From CG2-30-36-16 sp964372115 (GTDB lineage: Bacteria > Bacteroidota > Ignavibacteria > Ignavibacteriales > Ignavibacteriaceae), in NCBI GenBank assembly GCA_964372115.1, contig CAYJPN010000024.1, forward strand, positions 1 to 64,000: a stretch of DNA of 64,000 nt, read 5' to 3'. The notes beneath the pieces were generated by a model, which saw nothing but the letters and a program-made list of their open reading frames with translations, made no database searches and was not told where the DNA came from. The position numbers were made by a program, and so were the translations under genes. Shown in pieces: positions 1-8,506 of the stretch (position 1 is the stretch's first letter; every line of letters begins with the position of its first letter).

Positions 1-164
1 TCATTTTTATGATTCTACAAATCGCCATTTACACAAAATGTTTTACACACTCTTTAATTATGTTTGAAAATATGCATTATTGGTAAAGGTGCTATTCATT
101 TAATGATTTTTGTTAAAATAAAAAGGAAGATAGAATTGAAAGGATTATATAGCAAAAAACGCTA

Positions 165-602
165 ATGGTAAATAATATCTATATAAATGAGAATTTTAGT
201 TTGACCCGACTTAAGAAATATCTTAATTATGAAGTGTCGAGCTCCATATTATATTTCCTCTCTTTTCAAGTATTTATTTTCATTTTCCTTGCATCAGCAA
301 TTGCTTTAATATTTATGCCTTTTATGTTGTATGTATTATTCACAGAAAAGAAGAAGGGATGGATTGTTTTCTTTATTGTTATTGTCATTATTCCGATTAT
401 TTTTCTTCTAATATTGTCTGTTATGGTTGAGTTCAGTAAACCTCTGCTTTTTATTCCTCTTGGATTATTTTATTTCTATTGTTTCTTACTTCGCTTTGAA
501 GTAAACAATTGGGCTCGAGAAGAGATTGCCAGAAACCAATATTTACTTGATAAGAAGAAAAAAGAAAACAATTTGAAGTTGTTTTCAGATAAATTTAAGT
601 AA
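165..602 (+). CDS. Small hypothetical multi-pass membrane protein (145 aa)
   Basis: I do not recognise this protein. It has about three hydrophobic stretches (residues about 26-58, 65-90 and 92-110), separated by a short basic loop (EKKKGW), and ends in a basic, charged cytoplasmic-looking tail rich in Lys and Asn. This suggests an inner-membrane protein with a soluble C-terminal tail. The start is the first ATG after an in-frame stop at 150-152. No strong Shine-Dalgarno is seen in front of it. A TATGTTTG element at 59-66 could be a promoter -7 box. The gene converges on the pilin-like gene at 677-1078, with a terminator hairpin between them. No function is proposed. Confidence 0.6.
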   Translation: MVNNIYINENFSLTRLKKYLNYEVSSSILYFLSFQVFIFIFLASAIALIFMPFMLYVLFTEKKKGWIVFFIVIVIIPIIFLLILSVMVEFSKPLLFIPLGLFYFYCFLLRFEVNNWAREEIARNQYLLDKKKKENNLKLFSDKFK

Positions 603-611
603 TGAGGTTAC

Positions 612-637
612 TTTAAAAAGGTTGGAAACGTTCAACC
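612..637 (-). terminator. Rho-independent terminator for the minus-strand pilin-like/sigma operon
   Basis: A 7-bp stem (620-626 pairing with 631-637, one G-U pair) closes a 4-nt loop. Read on the minus strand it is followed directly by TTTTTAAAG. It lies 40 bases past the stop codon of the gene at 677-1078. Confidence 0.55.
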
Positions 638-676
638 CCGCTATAAAACATTTTATCAACTGCCTGCAGCAAAAAA

Positions 677-1078
677 TTAATTAAGTTTTGTTAAAACTCT
701 GTCGGCTGAAGATTTTATTTCGAGTTTATACGCCACAACTCCCGCTTGTTTTTTGGGATTAGCGCCCGGTTCATTTCCTCTCCCTCTGAATATAATATGA
801 TTATTATTACCGGCAGTTTGAATTGTATAATTACCATTTTGTGTAGAGGAAAAACCTGAAGGCATTTTATACTTTTTAAAAGAATGCCCGCCGCCGCCTT
901 GATCGGTAGAAGTAATATAGTAGGTGTAAGCGTCGTCGCATAAATTATTTAAATCTCTAATAACCGCGTCCCGGTTTGCTGTTTCCGCATGGCTCTTAAA
1001 TAGAACAACGCCTGTGGTAATAGCTACTCCTGCTATTACAATAGTCAGAAGAATAAAAAATAATTGTTTTGTTCCCAT
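677..1078 (-). CDS. Pilin-like single-helix protein (133 aa)
   Basis: The protein begins with MG, then a hydrophobic helix (residues about 5-27) that runs into a charged amphipathic helix containing KSHAETANRDAV, the shape of type IV pilins and type II pseudopilins. A Gly before the hydrophobic helix resembles a prepilin peptidase site, but the Glu normally at position +5 of the mature protein is absent. The rest is a small Gly/Asn-rich, probably beta-rich domain with a GQGGGG-like turn and one Cys near residue 47. It starts 21 bases after the end of the sigma/FecR fusion gene on the same strand, so the two are probably co-transcribed. It may instead be a simple signal-anchor protein. Family membership is inferred from shape only. 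Confidence 0.6.
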   Translation of the reverse strand: MGTKQLFFILLTIVIAGVAITTGVVLFKSHAETANRDAVIRDLNNLCDDAYTYYITSTDQGGGGHSFKKYKMPSGFSSTQNGNYTIQTAGNNNHIIFRGRGNEPGANPKKQAGVVAYKLEIKSSADRVLTKLN

Positions 1079-1099
1079 GGTAAAACCTTCGTGTCATTA

Positions 1100-2809
1100 T
1101 TATAAAGTTTCATCATAATTAGTCGCTTCGATAACATCAAGCCAATGTCGCAATGCTATTTTATCAAGTGATAAAACATCTTCAATTGTAACATTTGTCG
1201 GTAATGGAAAATATTCAATCATCCTGTTAAAAACAACCATGCGTTCATTTTTATCCAATCGATTTAACAAATTCCAGAATGTTATTCCGTCATGGTTATC
1301 TAACTGCCCTAATAAGCTATTTATATACGACTTACTTTTAAAATTTTTATTAAACAAATAAATCATTTTCTTTAACCCGGCAGCTATTTCTACCCGGTAT
1401 GGCATACCGACGTGGTTTTTACTTGATACGCACTCCGAGCCGGAATTTAAAAGGCAGTTTTCGTTTCCTTTTTCAATCTCTAAGTAACCGGAATGATCGG
1501 TTACAAAAAAAGTATTCTCATTTTTTACATTGATTACGGACTCGGAGCCCAAATCATAGACATCAACTCCGTTTGTAATAAAAACAAAAACAGGCGAATC
1601 ATCTGAAGAAAAAATATTTACTTTTCCTTTTATTATCGTCAATTCCAAATTTTTGTTTATAATAGAACGTGAAACAGTTGTGTTCCCATTCATCACTATC
1701 ATCCGCTTGGGTGATGTTTTTATTATTACTTCCCCCAATTCGTCCGTCGTAATTTCGTCTCCTGTAGCGAACAAAAAACTTGAAGCCGCAGATTTTTTAT
1801 TTATAAATGCTTTGCCGTTTAATACCTCAACCGACCATGTGTTTGCTTTTTCAAAAAATCCGGAAAAATATTGATAACCGAAAAAAAAGAGAAGTACAAT
1901 CGTTATAATAATTCCTAACTTAAATAAAGGGCTCACCCAAATTGATGACATCGTTTCAAAGAAGCCCACTCCATAATTTGAAGGGAACTGTATCTCTTTT
2001 GTAGCTTTGTGAATTTGGCGCACCTCATCCACATGATTTTCCTCCGGTTGAATCGCCTCTTTTTTTGATGGTACCTTTTGAAACAGTTCTTTATTTATCC
2101 TCTCCCAAATATCATCTTCCGGAGTAATGTCGTCACTAATATTATCAATTTCAGTCAAAATATTTTTGTAAGCAGCAATAGTTTTTTTGCAGTTGTTGCA
2201 AATTGAAAGATGCTTTTCAAATAACTTCTGTCTCTCCTGAGGAACAATTTTATGGTGGTATTCGGTAATTGTTGAAAAATCTGTTTCACATTGATGTGAA
2301 AACCCGGAAAAATTTTTAAAGGCTGAATTTAGAAAGGTGTTTACATCCCCTGGAGAGAATCCGGTCATATCTGCTACTTCATCGATTGAATAGCCAAGTA
2401 TCTGATGGAGCACCAAAGATAGTCTTTGCTTTCGTTCAAGCAATAAAATATCTTTATCGAGTTTTAATAACTTCCTTGAAAACGTAATATCGGTTGGCTG
2501 TTCTTGAAGGTTTTCGCTTATTATTTTTTTTGTTTTAACAAGTGAATAATGAACCGCAAGACCGAATAACCATGCGGAAAATGAAAGTTGTTTTGGTTTT
2601 GCTGATAAATGATTGAAAACTTGAATGAAGAGTTGACTTGTATATTTTTGTGCGATATCCTCACTGCCCAACAATCTTAAAAAAATGGTATAAATTTTTT
2701 TATAATTTAATTTATAAAGTTCATTGAATGCATTCCCGTTGCCATTTTGGGATTGAACAATAAGATTTTTTATGTATTTGTTTTCAATAAAATTTGGTTT
2801 GCTCATCAT
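1100..2809 (-). CDS. Fused ECF-type sigma / zinc-finger anti-sigma / FecR membrane protein (569 aa)
   Basis: Several domains follow one another in one reading frame. Residues about 26-95 resemble sigma-70 region 2 (NAFNELYKLNYKKIY, then FSAWLFGLAVHYSL). Residues about 115-167 resemble region 4, with a helix-turn-helix (GYSIDEVADMTGFSPGDV). Residues 174-207 hold C174, then H200-X3-C204-X2-C207, the zinc-binding anti-sigma (zf-HC2/ZAS) signature. A membrane helix spans about 297-318. Residues about 325-400 resemble a FecR domain (WSVEVLNGKAFI, LELTIIKGKVNIF). The C-terminal 110 residues are unassigned. Normally sigma and anti-sigma/FecR are separate proteins. The joined form implies a membrane-tethered regulator with a periplasmic sensor half. 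Region 2.2 is degenerate, so sigma activity is uncertain. The start could be either of two consecutive ATGs. A TATCTTTG box lies upstream. Confidence 0.75.
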   Translation of the reverse strand: MMSKPNFIENKYIKNLIVQSQNGNGNAFNELYKLNYKKIYTIFLRLLGSEDIAQKYTSQLFIQVFNHLSAKPKQLSFSAWLFGLAVHYSLVKTKKIISENLQEQPTDITFSRKLLKLDKDILLLERKQRLSLVLHQILGYSIDEVADMTGFSPGDVNTFLNSAFKNFSGFSHQCETDFSTITEYHHKIVPQERQKLFEKHLSICNNCKKTIAAYKNILTEIDNISDDITPEDDIWERINKELFQKVPSKKEAIQPEENHVDEVRQIHKATKEIQFPSNYGVGFFETMSSIWVSPLFKLGIIITIVLLFFFGYQYFSGFFEKANTWSVEVLNGKAFINKKSAASSFLFATGDEITTDELGEVIIKTSPKRMIVMNGNTTVSRSIINKNLELTIIKGKVNIFSSDDSPVFVFITNGVDVYDLGSESVINVKNENTFFVTDHSGYLEIEKGNENCLLNSGSECVSSKNHVGMPYRVEIAAGLKKMIYLFNKNFKSKSYINSLLGQLDNHDGITFWNLLNRLDKNERMVVFNRMIEYFPLPTNVTIEDVLSLDKIALRHWLDVIEATNYDETL

Positions 2810-2850
2810 TTATTCGTTTTTTAAAAATTATAGAGCTAAGTAAAACTGAG

Positions 2851-2858
2851 CAAAGATA
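2851..2858 (-). promoter_or_regulatory. Candidate -7 element (TATCTTTG) upstream of the sigma/FecR gene
   Basis: On the minus strand this reads TATCTTTG, matching the Bacteroidota -7 consensus TAnnTTTG. It lies about 42 bases before the start codon at 2809. A TTTG sits 12 bases further upstream, which is too close for the usual -33 element, so the assignment is tentative. Confidence 0.35.
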
Positions 2859-3022
2859 GCTATTTTTTTTCAAAATAATATTTAAACTCATCATAAGTCT
2901 GTGCAATTTTCATTGCGATATTTTGATTGTAAATATTTTATTTTCTCGCTGCGCTGTACCGGAAATAGTCTCCATTTCTATAAATCATTAAAAATGAGCT
3001 GTGCGATTTTCTGGCAGTCTTA

Positions 3023-4894
3023 TTATTTCGGACCAATCATATTTTCCGGTCTTAGCAGGTTATCTAATTCTTCTTTTGTTAATAGATTATTTTCTAAAAC
3101 TAATTCGTAAACGCCGCGGTTTGTTTCAAGCGCCTCCTTTGCAAGCATTGTTGAAGTTTCGTAACCAAGTACGGGGTTTAGCGCGGTTACTATTCCAATA
3201 CTTCCCAGCACTAATTCGCGGCAGCGGTCAACATTAGCCGTAATCCCATCAACACATTTATACTTTAATGTGGTTATTCCATTCTTCAGCATTTCGGTCG
3301 ATTCAAAAATACTCTGAACTATTACAGGTTCCATCACGTTTAGCTGCAATTGTCCTGCTTCGGCAGCAAGCGTTACAGTCAAATCATTCCCAATAACTTT
3401 AAATGCAATCTGGTTAACGACTTCAGGTATTACCGGGTTTACTTTACCAGGCATAATCGATGAACCGGGTTGCATGGGGGGCAAATTAATTTCGTTAAAA
3501 CCTGTACGCGGACCGGATGAAAGTAAACGCAAATCGTTACAAATTTTTGAAAGTTTTACAGCAAGTCTTTTTACCGCTGAAGAATACATAATAAAGGCGC
3601 CGGTATCCTGTGTTGCTTCAACAAGATTTTCTGCAAGCACTATTTCAAAACCGGTTACTTCTTTTAAATGGAAAATACATTTATCACTGTATCCCGGCGC
3701 AGCGTTTATGCCGGTGCCGATTGCGGTAGCTCCCATATTTACTTCGAGAAAAAGTTTTGAGTTTTGTTCAAGCCGTTGAATTTCTTCGCCAAGAGTAACG
3801 GCATAAGCTTCAAATTCCTGTCCCAGGGTCATAGGCACAGCGTCTTGTAATTGTGTTCTCCCCATTTTAATTACAGTCGAAAATTCAGTTGCTTTGTTTC
3901 GAAATGAATCGATTAAAGTTTTTAAAACTTCAATAAGTTTTTTGTTACTGTTTATTAAAGCAATTTTTACAGAAGTTGGATAAGCATCGTTTGTCGACTG
4001 CGAAAGATTAACATGGTTATTCGGATGGCAGTATTTATAATCACCTTTTTCATAACCAAGTATTTCGAGCGCGCGGTTTGCAATCACTTCATTTGCATTC
4101 ATATTTGTCGATGTTCCGGCACCACCTTGAATCATATCAACCACAAAATGTCCATGATATTTACCCGCAATAATTTCCTGACAAGCCTGCACAATTGCAT
4201 CGGTAATTGGTTTTGATAGAAGCCCAAGATCGTAATTTGCTTTTGCGGCAGCCATTTTTACAAGCGCCAACGCTTCAATAAGCATAGGGTAAAATGATAA
4301 CGCCACACCGCTGATGTTGAAGTTTTCGAGTGCGCGTAAAGTCTGTACGCCGTAGTAAACTTCAAACGGAATTTTTCTGTCACCGAGCAAATCGTGTTCG
4401 GTTCTGGTTCTGCCTGACTGGTACTGAGCCGCGTGATTGATTATGCGTGTATTGGCAAACTGCATTCGTCTAAAAATTACCTTTGACATGCGGGAAAATA
4501 TTTTTAAGGATATTTGAGAATCTTCTTTTTCCAGTTCTAAAAACTTTTCTCTTGTTAAAATAATTACAGAAGAGTTTAATGTGGCTCTTGCCGATGTTGA
4601 ATGGGGCGAGTCATCAATAAATGCACCTTCTCCAAGAAAATCGAGCTTATTGAAAATTGTTAAACGTTTTTCCTCCCCGAAAGGTGTTCTTTTAAACAAT
4701 TCAATCTCTCCATCTATTACAATGTATAAGCTTTTACGCGGATTATTTTCGGAAAATAAAAGTGAATCTTTTTTGTAATTTTGAATTTCAAAATAAACAG
4801 TAATTTTTTCTCTTTCCGCATCATTTAAATCTTGAAACAATTCTATATTTTTTAAGAAATTCGATATTTGTATTGTGTCCATTGTATCTACCAT
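3023..4894 (-). CDS. aspA: Aspartate ammonia-lyase with N-terminal cyclic-nucleotide-binding-like domain (623 aa)
   Basis: Residues about 160-623 are a class II fumarase/aspartase: they contain GGAGTSTNMNANEV (257-270), SQSTNDAYPTS (298-308) and the signature loop GSSIMPGKVNP (477-487), which carries the catalytic serine. The enzyme interconverts L-aspartate with fumarate and ammonia in the cytosol. Typical AspA is about 470 aa. Here about 150 residues are added in front: a CAP/cNMP-binding-like beta-barrel (about 10-125, with DGEIELF and FLGEGAF). The phosphate-binding Arg expected after the GE motif (P-R-S-A) is P-H-S-T here, so ligand binding may be lost or changed. No DNA-binding HTH is present. 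The start is the first of two in-frame ATGs (the second is at 4882). No clear Shine-Dalgarno precedes either. Confidence 0.9.
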   Translation of the reverse strand: MVDTMDTIQISNFLKNIELFQDLNDAEREKITVYFEIQNYKKDSLLFSENNPRKSLYIVIDGEIELFKRTPFGEEKRLTIFNKLDFLGEGAFIDDSPHSTSARATLNSSVIILTREKFLELEKEDSQISLKIFSRMSKVIFRRMQFANTRIINHAAQYQSGRTRTEHDLLGDRKIPFEVYYGVQTLRALENFNISGVALSFYPMLIEALALVKMAAAKANYDLGLLSKPITDAIVQACQEIIAGKYHGHFVVDMIQGGAGTSTNMNANEVIANRALEILGYEKGDYKYCHPNNHVNLSQSTNDAYPTSVKIALINSNKKLIEVLKTLIDSFRNKATEFSTVIKMGRTQLQDAVPMTLGQEFEAYAVTLGEEIQRLEQNSKLFLEVNMGATAIGTGINAAPGYSDKCIFHLKEVTGFEIVLAENLVEATQDTGAFIMYSSAVKRLAVKLSKICNDLRLLSSGPRTGFNEINLPPMQPGSSIMPGKVNPVIPEVVNQIAFKVIGNDLTVTLAAEAGQLQLNVMEPVIVQSIFESTEMLKNGITTLKYKCVDGITANVDRCRELVLGSIGIVTALNPVLGYETSTMLAKEALETNRGVYELVLENNLLTKEELDNLLRPENMIGPK

Positions 4895-5317
4895 ATTTTA
4901 AGTTATTGGTGTCGAAAAATTAACTATTACAAAAAGAAAGTACAAAGGGGGGAGATAAGGGTAAAGTAAAAAGTTGAAAATAAATAAAAATCAGCTACTA
5001 ATAACCTACATCTTATAACTTAAGCTATGCAAAAAATTAAATGCGAGTATTAGTTCAAAGCTATTAGCGATAATTTAGTCTAATTGTTAAACCCAAAACA
5101 ATTCATCGAAAATTAATTTATTACCCGGGACCGCTTTCTGAAAGTTTTAATGAAATATTTTTATTGATGAGGTAAGCGGGACAATTTGCAGATTTTACTA
5201 TTGGAAAATATGGTTAAAAGTAAATATAAAAATCTCAAAAGTTATAATAATTTGAGAAGCTACTTTGCCGGAAAAAGTTTATATTTGCGCATTATTTTTT
5301 AACAAATGATTGATATT
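4895..5317. other. Intergenic region between divergent aspA and yebC
   Basis: About 420 AT-rich bases hold no credible ORF. A purine-rich run (AAAGGGGGGAGATAAGGG-like, near 4946-4965) and a TATATTTG box at 5280-5287 are the only features noted. Promoters for both divergent genes must lie here. Confidence 0.5.
5280..5287 (+). promoter_or_regulatory. yebC: Candidate -7 element (TATATTTG) for yebC
   Basis: The sequence matches the Bacteroidota TAnnTTTG -7 consensus and lies about 30 bases before the chosen yebC start. A TTTG occurs 12 bases upstream, closer than the usual -33 spacing. Confidence 0.4.
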
Positions 5318-6034
5318 ATGGGACGTATTTTTGAAAAAAGAAAACATAGAATGTTTGCGCGGTTCGCAAAAATGTCGCAAGCTTTTAACCGGATTCGCAA
5401 AGAAATTGAAATTGCCGTAAAAGCGGGGGGAATTGACCCAAAAACAAATACCCGTCTGCGTATCGGAATTCAAAACGCAAAGAGTGTTAATATGCCTAAA
5501 GACCGTATTGACGCCGCTATTAAACGCGCTTCCTCGAAGGATACTTCCGGTTACAGCGAAATAAATTATGAAGGTTACGGACCTCATGGAGTAGCTATTA
5601 TTGTCGAATGCGCGACAGATAATCCCAACAGGTCGGTTGCAAATGTGCGCCACCTTTTTAGAAAATATGATGGAAATCTTGGTAACTCGGGCAGTATCTC
5701 CTTTATGTTTGAGCACAAAGCATTTTTCAAAATTGAAAGAAGTTTGATAAATGACCCTGAAGAATTTGAACTTGAACTGATTGATTTTGGTTTAGAAGAA
5801 ATGACTGTCGAGGATGATTTTATTTATATCTACACAGCATTCGAAGATTTCGGAACGATGCAGAAAGCCTTTGACGAAAAAAATATTGAAATAAACAGCT
5901 CGGAATTTCAATACGTTCCGACCAACTATAAAGAACTAACTGAAGAGCAGTTTAATGAATTAATTGTGCTTATTGATGCTCTTGAAGACGACGAAGATGT
6001 TCAATCGGTTTTCCATAATGCTACAACCGCTTAG
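5318..6034 (+). CDS. yebC: YebC/PmpR-family protein (TACO1 family)
   Basis: The protein begins MGRIFEKRKHRMFARFAKMSQ, close to the family's usual MGRxFE/AxRK start. It continues with the three-domain YebC fold: NTRLRIGIQNAKSVNMPKDRI, then YEGYGPHGVAI and GNSGSISFMFE. Family members have been described both as DNA-binding regulators and as ribosome-associated factors that help translation of proline-rich stretches; either could apply. An in-frame ATG 12 bases upstream (5306) would add only MIDI; the inner ATG is preferred because family members start there. The length (238 aa) is normal. It is a single-gene unit, followed by a tandem repeat and a terminator. Confidence 0.92.
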   Translation: MGRIFEKRKHRMFARFAKMSQAFNRIRKEIEIAVKAGGIDPKTNTRLRIGIQNAKSVNMPKDRIDAAIKRASSKDTSGYSEINYEGYGPHGVAIIVECATDNPNRSVANVRHLFRKYDGNLGNSGSISFMFEHKAFFKIERSLINDPEEFELELIDFGLEEMTVEDDFIYIYTAFEDFGTMQKAFDEKNIEINSSEFQYVPTNYKELTEEQFNELIVLIDALEDDEDVQSVFHNATTA

Positions 6035-6036
6035 CT

Positions 6037-6090
6037 AATGTACAATGTACAATGTACAATGTACAATGTACAATGAAGAATGTACAATGT
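6037..6090 (+). repeat. 7-bp tandem repeat (AATGTAC) just after yebC
   Basis: Five perfect AATGTAC units (6037-6071) are followed by one variant AATGAAG, one more perfect unit and a partial unit. Each junction creates the palindrome TGTACA. It begins three bases after the yebC stop codon. Confidence 0.95.
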
Positions 6091-6146
6091 TTAAAACAAT
6101 TTACTGATTGTTTTTGGTTTTAATTTATTAATCGAATCTTTTTATG

Positions 6147-6176
6147 CGCCGTTTTTAATAATCGGCGTTTTATTTT
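6147..6176 (+). terminator. Probable rho-independent terminator after yebC
   Basis: A CGCCG stem (6147-6151) pairs with CGGCG (6163-6167) around an 11-nt AT loop and is followed by TTTTATTTTT. The stem is short, so strength is uncertain. Confidence 0.5.
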
Positions 6177-6322
6177 TGAACCGCATTCCATCAAGTATTA
6201 CGTACAAAACCATCAAATATAATCATACTTCAGTTTACAAAAGTTCATTTATCGTAAAAAATTAGAGCTTTTTGTGGAATCACTTGAACGGAATGTAGTT
6301 TTCTTTTTACTTGCTCTATTCC

Positions 6323-6330
6323 TATATTTG
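6323..6330 (+). promoter_or_regulatory. Candidate -7 element (TATATTTG) for the lpdA-lipB-E1-E2 operon
   Basis: A second exact TATATTTG lies 35 bases before the lpdA start. No good -33 TTTG is seen at the usual distance. A purine-rich AAGGAAA (6349-6355) lies 10 bases before the ATG and could be the ribosome binding site. Confidence 0.4.
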
Positions 6331-6364
6331 CAATCCATTATATCACTTAAGGAAATCAATTTAA

Positions 6365-7768
6365 ATGTCAAACAATTATGATATTGCTGTACTCGGCGGC
6401 GGTCCGGGCGGCTATGTCGCGGCTATTCGTGCAGCTCAGCTTGGATTAAAAACCGTTGTAATAGATGAAGAAAATCTTGGCGGTATTTGTCTCAATTGGG
6501 GTTGTATTCCCACAAAAAGTTTATTAAAAAATGCAGAACTATACGACGCAATAAAAAACCATAGCGATGAATTTGGAATTACAGTAAAGGAATTATCATT
6601 CGATTTTAATAAAATTATAAAACGCAGCAGGGATATTTCTGACCGTATTACAAAAAATGTGGAACTGCTTATAAAAAAGAATAAGATTAGTAGAATACGT
6701 GGTTTTGGTAAGTTTCAATCAAAAAACCAGATTGATATTTTCGATAAAGACGGCAAGCAGATTGAATCAATAACCGCCGATAAAATTATTGTTGCAACCG
6801 GCGCGCGTCCCAAATTGGTTGATGCTATCCCGGTTGATAGAAAAAATATTATTACAAGCAGAGAAGCAATGAGTCTTGCCGAACAGCCGGCGGAACTTGT
6901 TGTAATTGGCGCCGGCGCCATTGGGATTGAATTCGCATATTTCTATTCGGTGCTCGGCACTAAGGTTACGGTAATTGAGATGCTTGACAACATTTTGCCT
7001 ATTGAGGACAAAGAAGTTTCGCAAACGCTTGAAAAAAGTTTTAAGAAACGCGGCGTTCAAATATTTACAAAAGCCGTTGTAAATAAAGCGGAAGAAAAAG
7101 ATGGAAAAGTTTCTGTCAAGTTTTCTGTTGCCGGTGAGGAAAAAGAAATTACGGCAGATAAAGTTTTAAGCGCGATAGGAGTAACCGGAAACGTTGAAGG
7201 TTTCGGGTTAGAAGAACTTGGTGTTGAACTTTATAAAAATCATATAAAGGTTGACAAATCCACCTACCAAACTAATGTACCTGGCATTTATGCAATCGGC
7301 GATGTAATTGGTCCCCCGTGGCTTGCGCATGTTGCAAGTGCGGAAGGGATACACTGTGTTGAAAAAATAAAAGGATTAAAGCCTGCTGATATAGTTTATG
7401 ACAATATTCCTGGCTGCACATATTGCCAACCTCAGGTTGCAAGCATTGGTTTAACTGAGCAAAAAGCAAGGGATGCCGGTTACGACATTAAAATTGGCAA
7501 ATTTCCTTTTATGGCAAGCGGAAAAGCTTTTGCAGTTGGCGAAAGAGAAGGATTTGTAAAATTAATTGTGGACGCAAAGTATGGCGAAATTTTAGGCGCA
7601 CATATAATAGGTCCGGAAGCTACTGAACTGATCGCGGAGATCGGACTTGCTAAATCATTAGAGGCAACTGCTGAATCTATAATAAAAACTGTGCACGCGC
7701 ATCCGACATTATCCGAGTCGATTATGGAAGCAGCGGCAAATGTTTACGGCGAATCGATTCATATTTAA
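6365..7768 (+). CDS. lpdA: Dihydrolipoyl dehydrogenase (E3)
   Basis: This cytosolic flavoprotein re-oxidises dihydrolipoyl groups with NAD+ as the E3 part of 2-oxoacid dehydrogenase complexes. The FAD-binding GGGPGGYVAAIRAAQLG lies near the N terminus. The redox disulfide is GGICLNWGCIPTKSLL (about residues 38-53). The NAD-binding GAGAIGIEF follows at about 182-190, then an FAD contact (YAIGDV) and the C-terminal HAHPTLSESIMEA with the catalytic His-Glu pair. The length of 467 aa is typical. It is the first gene of an operon: lipB starts 8 bases after its stop, followed by the fused E1 and the E2, which shows that its partner complex is encoded beside it. Confidence 0.97.
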   Translation: MSNNYDIAVLGGGPGGYVAAIRAAQLGLKTVVIDEENLGGICLNWGCIPTKSLLKNAELYDAIKNHSDEFGITVKELSFDFNKIIKRSRDISDRITKNVELLIKKNKISRIRGFGKFQSKNQIDIFDKDGKQIESITADKIIVATGARPKLVDAIPVDRKNIITSREAMSLAEQPAELVVIGAGAIGIEFAYFYSVLGTKVTVIEMLDNILPIEDKEVSQTLEKSFKKRGVQIFTKAVVNKAEEKDGKVSVKFSVAGEEKEITADKVLSAIGVTGNVEGFGLEELGVELYKNHIKVDKSTYQTNVPGIYAIGDVIGPPWLAHVASAEGIHCVEKIKGLKPADIVYDNIPGCTYCQPQVASIGLTEQKARDAGYDIKIGKFPFMASGKAFAVGEREGFVKLIVDAKYGEILGAHIIGPEATELIAEIGLAKSLEATAESIIKTVHAHPTLSESIMEAAANVYGESIHI

Positions 7769-7776
7769 TAAGTACA

Positions 7777-8466
7777 ATGCTCAAAAAATTTAAGGACATT
7801 GAAAAAAAACTTGCGTATTGCAGCATTGATTTTATCGATTACAAGGAAGCCTGGGATTTACAAAAACGTATATTCGAAAAGAGATTAAATAAAACAGTAC
7901 CGGATGTTTTATTACTGCTTGAGCATCCGCATACATATACTCTTGGCAAAACTGCCGATGAAGGAAATCTTATCGGCAGTGAAAAGTATCTATCTGAGAA
8001 TAAAATTTCGATTTATGATATTGATAGGGGCGGTGATATTACATACCACGGTCCCGGTCAAATTGTCGGTTATCCAATAATCGACTTAAAAGATTGGAAG
8101 CAGGATACGCACCTCTATCTGCGTTCTCTTGAAGAGGTCATTATTCGTACTTGCAACCACTACGGTATTGAAGCCGGGCGTGAGCCGAAATATACAGGCG
8201 TCTGGATAAAAGATAGAAAAATTGCAGCAATTGGTATAAAAGTGAGCCGGTGGATAACAATGCACGGTTTTGCTTTTAATATTAATACAGATTTATCTCT
8301 TTTTACCGGTATAGTGCCTTGCGGAATTGTTGATAAAGATGTTACTTCGCTCGAACGCGAGCTTGGAAAAAAAGTTAATATAAATGATGTAAAAGAAATT
8401 TTACTCAACAATTTCAAAAATGTTTTTGGTTATAATTCGATAGAAATTGTAGAAAAAATAGTTTAG
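7777..8466 (+). CDS. lipB: Octanoyl-[acyl-carrier-protein]-protein octanoyltransferase
   Basis: LipB moves octanoyl groups from acyl carrier protein to the lipoyl-domain lysine of E2 and similar proteins, the first step of lipoate assembly. Visible signatures are RGGDITYHGPGQIVGYP (about residues 85-101), GIKVSRWITMHGFAFN with the catalytic lysine, and the catalytic cysteine in GIVPCGI. The 229-aa length is normal. It lies inside the dehydrogenase operon, 8 bases after lpdA, so modification enzyme and target are co-expressed. LipA, which inserts the sulfurs, is encoded downstream at 12576. Confidence 0.96.
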   Translation: MLKKFKDIEKKLAYCSIDFIDYKEAWDLQKRIFEKRLNKTVPDVLLLLEHPHTYTLGKTADEGNLIGSEKYLSENKISIYDIDRGGDITYHGPGQIVGYPIIDLKDWKQDTHLYLRSLEEVIIRTCNHYGIEAGREPKYTGVWIKDRKIAAIGIKVSRWITMHGFAFNINTDLSLFTGIVPCGIVDKDVTSLERELGKKVNINDVKEILLNNFKNVFGYNSIEIVEKIV

Positions 8467-8506
8467 ATGCTTCATCATATTAATTAAAAAAGATGAAAGG
8501 TTAGGA

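Noticed and set aside
103..165. 20-codon ORF whose stop overlaps the start of the 145-aa gene (TAATG)
   Set aside because: There is no ribosome site, it is very short, and Lys/Ile-rich translation is expected from AT-rich DNA. Overlap may be chance.
5279..5716. 145-codon minus-strand ORF opposite yebC
   Set aside because: It is a shadow of yebC; the translation has no family-like motif and the plus-strand gene is certain.
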